In this document: one piece after another, positions 5,148-6,987 of the stretch
How the letters are laid out: each line of letters begins with the position of its first letter
Position numbering within the stretch: the stretch's first letter is position 1
NCBI GenBank assembly: GCA_031266315.1
Contig: JAISBG010000018.1
Coordinates: 1 to 6,987 of the forward strand
Source of the DNA: Planctomycetaceae bacterium
Lineage (GTDB): Bacteria > Planctomycetota > Planctomycetia > Pirellulales > Thermoguttaceae
Length of the DNA stretch: 6,987 nt
Direction of reading: 5' to 3'
Notes under the pieces: generated by a model
Told to the model about the DNA's origin: nothing
Databases searched by the model: none
What the model saw: the letters and a program-made list of their open reading frames with translations, nothing else
Made by a program: the position numbers and the translations under genes

Positions 5148-5504
5148 ATGTCGTTAACAGTAACAAGAACGAGATTATCGCATGTACCGAATTATGTGGT
5201 ACTTTTACCGCCGGGTGCGGAACTTGCGGAAAAGATGAGTGAGATGAACATTGATATTGACGAAATAGCGCAACGAAGCGGTTTATCGGTGGAGACGATT
5301 CATTGCCTATTGAATGTTGAGATTACAATGACATTGGAAATTGCAGAACATCTGGAACAGGCGACTTTGATTCCGGTCGATTACTGGATGCGGTGCGAGG
5401 AAAACTACCGTAAGAACCTCCGATTTGTTGAGAATCACCCCAATTATCCTGTGGTAAAAATAACGGCTGAAGATAATAATATTTGCCTTAAATCCTCCGA
5501 GTAG
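5148..5504 (+). CDS. HigA-like helix-turn-helix (XRE family) protein, orphan antitoxin or regulator
   Basis: A 118-residue protein resembling HigA-type antitoxins. 'LLPPGAELAEKMSEMNIDID' (residues 19-38) corresponds to the family opening, usually written HPGExLxExL. 'EIAQRSGLSVETIHCLLN' (39-56) is the helix-turn-helix. 'MTLEIAEHLEQATLIPVDYW' (61-80) and 'ENYRKNL' (85-91) match the usual end with its conserved Trp. The stretch after residue 92 is an extra tail. A TTG start at 5112 would add 12 residues; ATG 5148 is preferred because homology starts after it, though both lack a strong ribosome site. No HigB-type toxin lies on either side: upstream is a hairpin array and downstream a pseudopilin. 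It may therefore be a free-standing DNA-binding regulator, or what remains of a toxin-antitoxin pair. Confidence 0.78.
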   Translation: MSLTVTRTRLSHVPNYVVLLPPGAELAEKMSEMNIDIDEIAQRSGLSVETIHCLLNVEITMTLEIAEHLEQATLIPVDYWMRCEENYRKNLRFVENHPNYPVVKITAEDNNICLKSSE

Positions 5505-5676
5505 TTGACGATAATTACTTCCAGTAACGCAAACCGCCGGCAAACAAAAACAACGTGTAACTTTTAATATCATTCACCATTTTTTACATTATTACATTAA
5601 CCTTTAAAAAGACAATTGATCCGGTTTTGTATTTTGGAACGGCTAAAATACATACATGCGATTCAATACAAAAAAC
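5505..5676. other. AT-rich intergenic leader before the pseudopilin gene
   Basis: No gene, strong hairpin or convincing promoter pair was found here. A TAAAAT at 5644-5649 could be a -10 box, but the nearest TTGATC (5616-5621) is 22 bases away, too far for a standard promoter. Confidence 0.4.
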
Positions 5677-5682
5677 AAGGAG
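5677..5682 (+). promoter_or_regulatory. strong Shine-Dalgarno of the pseudopilin gene
   Basis: AAGGAG lies six bases before ATG 5689 and decides this start over the in-frame ATG at 5656. It contrasts with the ATPase and platform genes, which have no such site; high output of the filament subunit would fit. Confidence 0.85.
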
Positions 5683-5688
5683 AAAACC

Positions 5689-6909
5689 ATGAACAGGAAA
5701 AGAGCCTTTACATTAGTGGAACTTTTGGTAGTTGTCGTGATCATTGGCATTTTGTCGTCATTGGTTACGGTGGGCGTGATGAGTGCGGTTCAAGCGGCAA
5801 AGCGGTCAAAAATCGCCATGGAAATGCACCAAATCACCCTAGCCCTCGAAACCTACAAAAACAAATTCGGCGAATACCCGCCAGACCTGTGGGATAGAAC
5901 TGCCGTTGTCCGGCACGTGAAAAAAAGATGGCCGCGTTTCCAATTGCCTACTCCACCTAGCGGAGTCGATAATAATGCCTGGCAGTATTTTGCTTTTTTG
6001 AAGGCAGTTGATAACGTCTATCAAAATTCCGGAAAACAAACCTTTTTGCTGAGTCAAGGTATTACATTGAAGTCTGGAGTACAATTTATGGATGACTTTC
6101 AGACGAATCCTACTGCTGCTGCCCCTAATGGATCGCTCCAACGTCAAGCATCTTATCTTGGAGCATTGTCATTTTGGCTTGGTGGTTTTCCTAATCAAGA
6201 TGGAAAATTTGCTGGTTTTTCTGCTGATCCGGAAGCACCACTCGGAAAGGAATATACATCGCCAACAGTTATACGAAACAATAACGGCGATCCTAATTAT
6301 ACTTGGACACCGAATAACATTGAACTTGGTACACAAGATAAAGATTCCGCTTTTTACGAAATGATTATTGGTAAAAATATTTTTTATGTTACAACGGCAA
6401 ATGACATCGTTTTTCCGGTTTTGGTAAACCGCGATGCTACGGTAAACAAAGATGGAAGTACACCTGTTCCTTACGTTTATTTTCGTGGAAATTCTAGCGG
6501 CGGTAAAATGGCATACGCTCATTTATCTGCAAGTAACGTTTATTTAAGTAAAGGTTACGAATTTTCTGCTGCAACTATTTTTGCAGGTACACCGTATGCA
6601 GAGTTAGGAGTGATTACTGCGTATGCCAAATCAGTTAGTGCTACTGGTAGTCCGCTAACCTTCCAAACACTAATCTGGCATGAAGCGGAACGATTTCAAC
6701 TGATCCACCCTGGTTTGGATGGTGTTTTTGGCGTTGGAAGAAGTAGGACTGACACAATTCAATTGGCAAGCAGTGGTTCAGATGTACTTAATATGTCTGG
6801 ATTCCGTTCGACAAACACAGATTTTGATATGAACGACATCGGTCAAAAGGATTTTGACAACCTTACGAATTTTTCGGATTACCAGCAGATCAAGTCGATA
6901 TTGCCGTAA
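5689..6909 (+). CDS. type IV pilin-like pseudopilin with large C-terminal domain
   Basis: A 406-residue prepilin-type protein. A six-residue basic leader (MNRKRA) is followed by the methylation/cleavage signature 'FTLVELL', with Phe at +1 and Glu at +5 of the mature protein, and a hydrophobic helix to about residue 31. The usual residue before the cut is Gly; here it is Ala6, which prepilin peptidases can tolerate. A GspG-like segment, 'ALETYKNKFGEYPPDL', follows at about 52-67. The remaining ~340 residues are a large, polar, Gly/Ser/Asn-rich domain that I do not recognise, ending near a 'HPGLDGVFGVG' loop (340-350) reminiscent of the Asp/Gly-rich end of other pseudopilins. It is far longer than GspG (about 140 residues). 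It would be inserted in the inner membrane, cut by a prepilin peptidase encoded elsewhere, and polymerised or used as a tip subunit by the ATPase and platform protein. It lacks the H-x9-DG ending of DUF1559 proteins. Confidence 0.9.
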   Translation: MNRKRAFTLVELLVVVVIIGILSSLVTVGVMSAVQAAKRSKIAMEMHQITLALETYKNKFGEYPPDLWDRTAVVRHVKKRWPRFQLPTPPSGVDNNAWQYFAFLKAVDNVYQNSGKQTFLLSQGITLKSGVQFMDDFQTNPTAAAPNGSLQRQASYLGALSFWLGGFPNQDGKFAGFSADPEAPLGKEYTSPTVIRNNNGDPNYTWTPNNIELGTQDKDSAFYEMIIGKNIFYVTTANDIVFPVLVNRDATVNKDGSTPVPYVYFRGNSSGGKMAYAHLSASNVYLSKGYEFSAATIFAGTPYAELGVITAYAKSVSATGSPLTFQTLIWHEAERFQLIHPGLDGVFGVGRSRTDTIQLASSGSDVLNMSGFRSTNTDFDMNDIGQKDFDNLTNFSDYQQIKSILP

Positions 6910-6914
6910 CGGCT

Positions 6915-6978
6915 AGTTGATTGAGGAAAGCGGAGAGTGATCCCAAAACTTCTTCACACCCCGCTTTCCGAAACAACT
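6915..6978. terminator. long stem-loop after the pseudopilin gene, possible terminator
   Basis: GGAAAGCGG at 6925-6933 pairs perfectly with CCGCTTTCC at 6961-6969 around a 27-base loop, and AGTTG (6915-6919) can extend it with CAACT (6974-6978) across a small internal bulge. It starts six bases after the stop codon. No T-run follows within the window, so it may be a 3' stabilising structure rather than an intrinsic terminator, or part of another intergenic repeat. Confidence 0.45.
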
Positions 6979-6987
6979 ACCCGATTG

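Noticed and set aside
5616..5649. Promoter pair TTGATC / TAAAAT before the pseudopilin
   Set aside because: The 22-base spacing is outside the normal range for a sigma-70 type promoter.
5689..6909. DUF1559-type planctomycete pseudopilin
   Set aside because: The typical H-x9-DG ending of that family was not found; the GEYPPDL segment is more GspG-like.

Overview
The window reads as a stretch of a bacterial chromosome, most likely from Planctomycetota. The evidence is the type IV pilus/type II secretion gene set, with a GspF-like protein carrying a 'NMVDVGEETGEL' block after an unusual membrane insertion and a large pseudopilin containing 'GEYPPDL' and 'GLDGVFG'. Intergenic DNA is crowded with short GC-rich hairpins, and base composition is moderate to AT-rich. 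The phylum call is an inference from protein style, not a database result. All recognisable genes are on the + strand.

Layout. (1) Positions 1-1275 form an accessory island of small genes: the 3' end of an unidentified gene overlapping a retropepsin-like aspartic protease gene, then a UPF0175-type antitoxin, a truncated DUF3368/PIN toxin, and a second UPF0175 antitoxin whose start sits exactly where the toxin breaks off. This looks like a type II toxin-antitoxin locus that recombined and lost its toxin. (2) Positions 1336-3051 encode a PilB/GspE-type assembly ATPase with a predicted c-di-GMP-binding MshEN N-terminus. (3) Positions 3052-3457 are non-coding. They hold 15-bp tandem repeats that run into a 141-bp inverted-repeat (BIME-like) element. 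(4) Positions 3458-4783 encode a PilC/GspF-type inner-membrane platform protein with an extra hydrophobic segment in its second domain. (5) Positions 4784-5111 hold a dense cluster of eight hairpins, six of them arranged as two long inverted arms. (6) Positions 5148-5504 encode an orphan HigA-like helix-turn-helix protein. (7) Positions 5689-6909 encode a type IV pilin-like pseudopilin, followed by a long stem-loop at the right edge.

How the genes fit together: the ATPase, the platform protein and the pseudopilin are the energising, membrane-anchoring and fibre-forming parts of one type IV filament or type II secretion machine. Their cluster is interrupted by repetitive hairpin elements and a stray antitoxin-like regulator. 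Points most worth a second look are the recombined antitoxin-toxin-antitoxin locus, the two inverted-repeat hairpin elements whose arms show compensatory base changes, and the extra membrane segment in the platform protein. No complete transposase, tRNA, rRNA or CRISPR array was seen.
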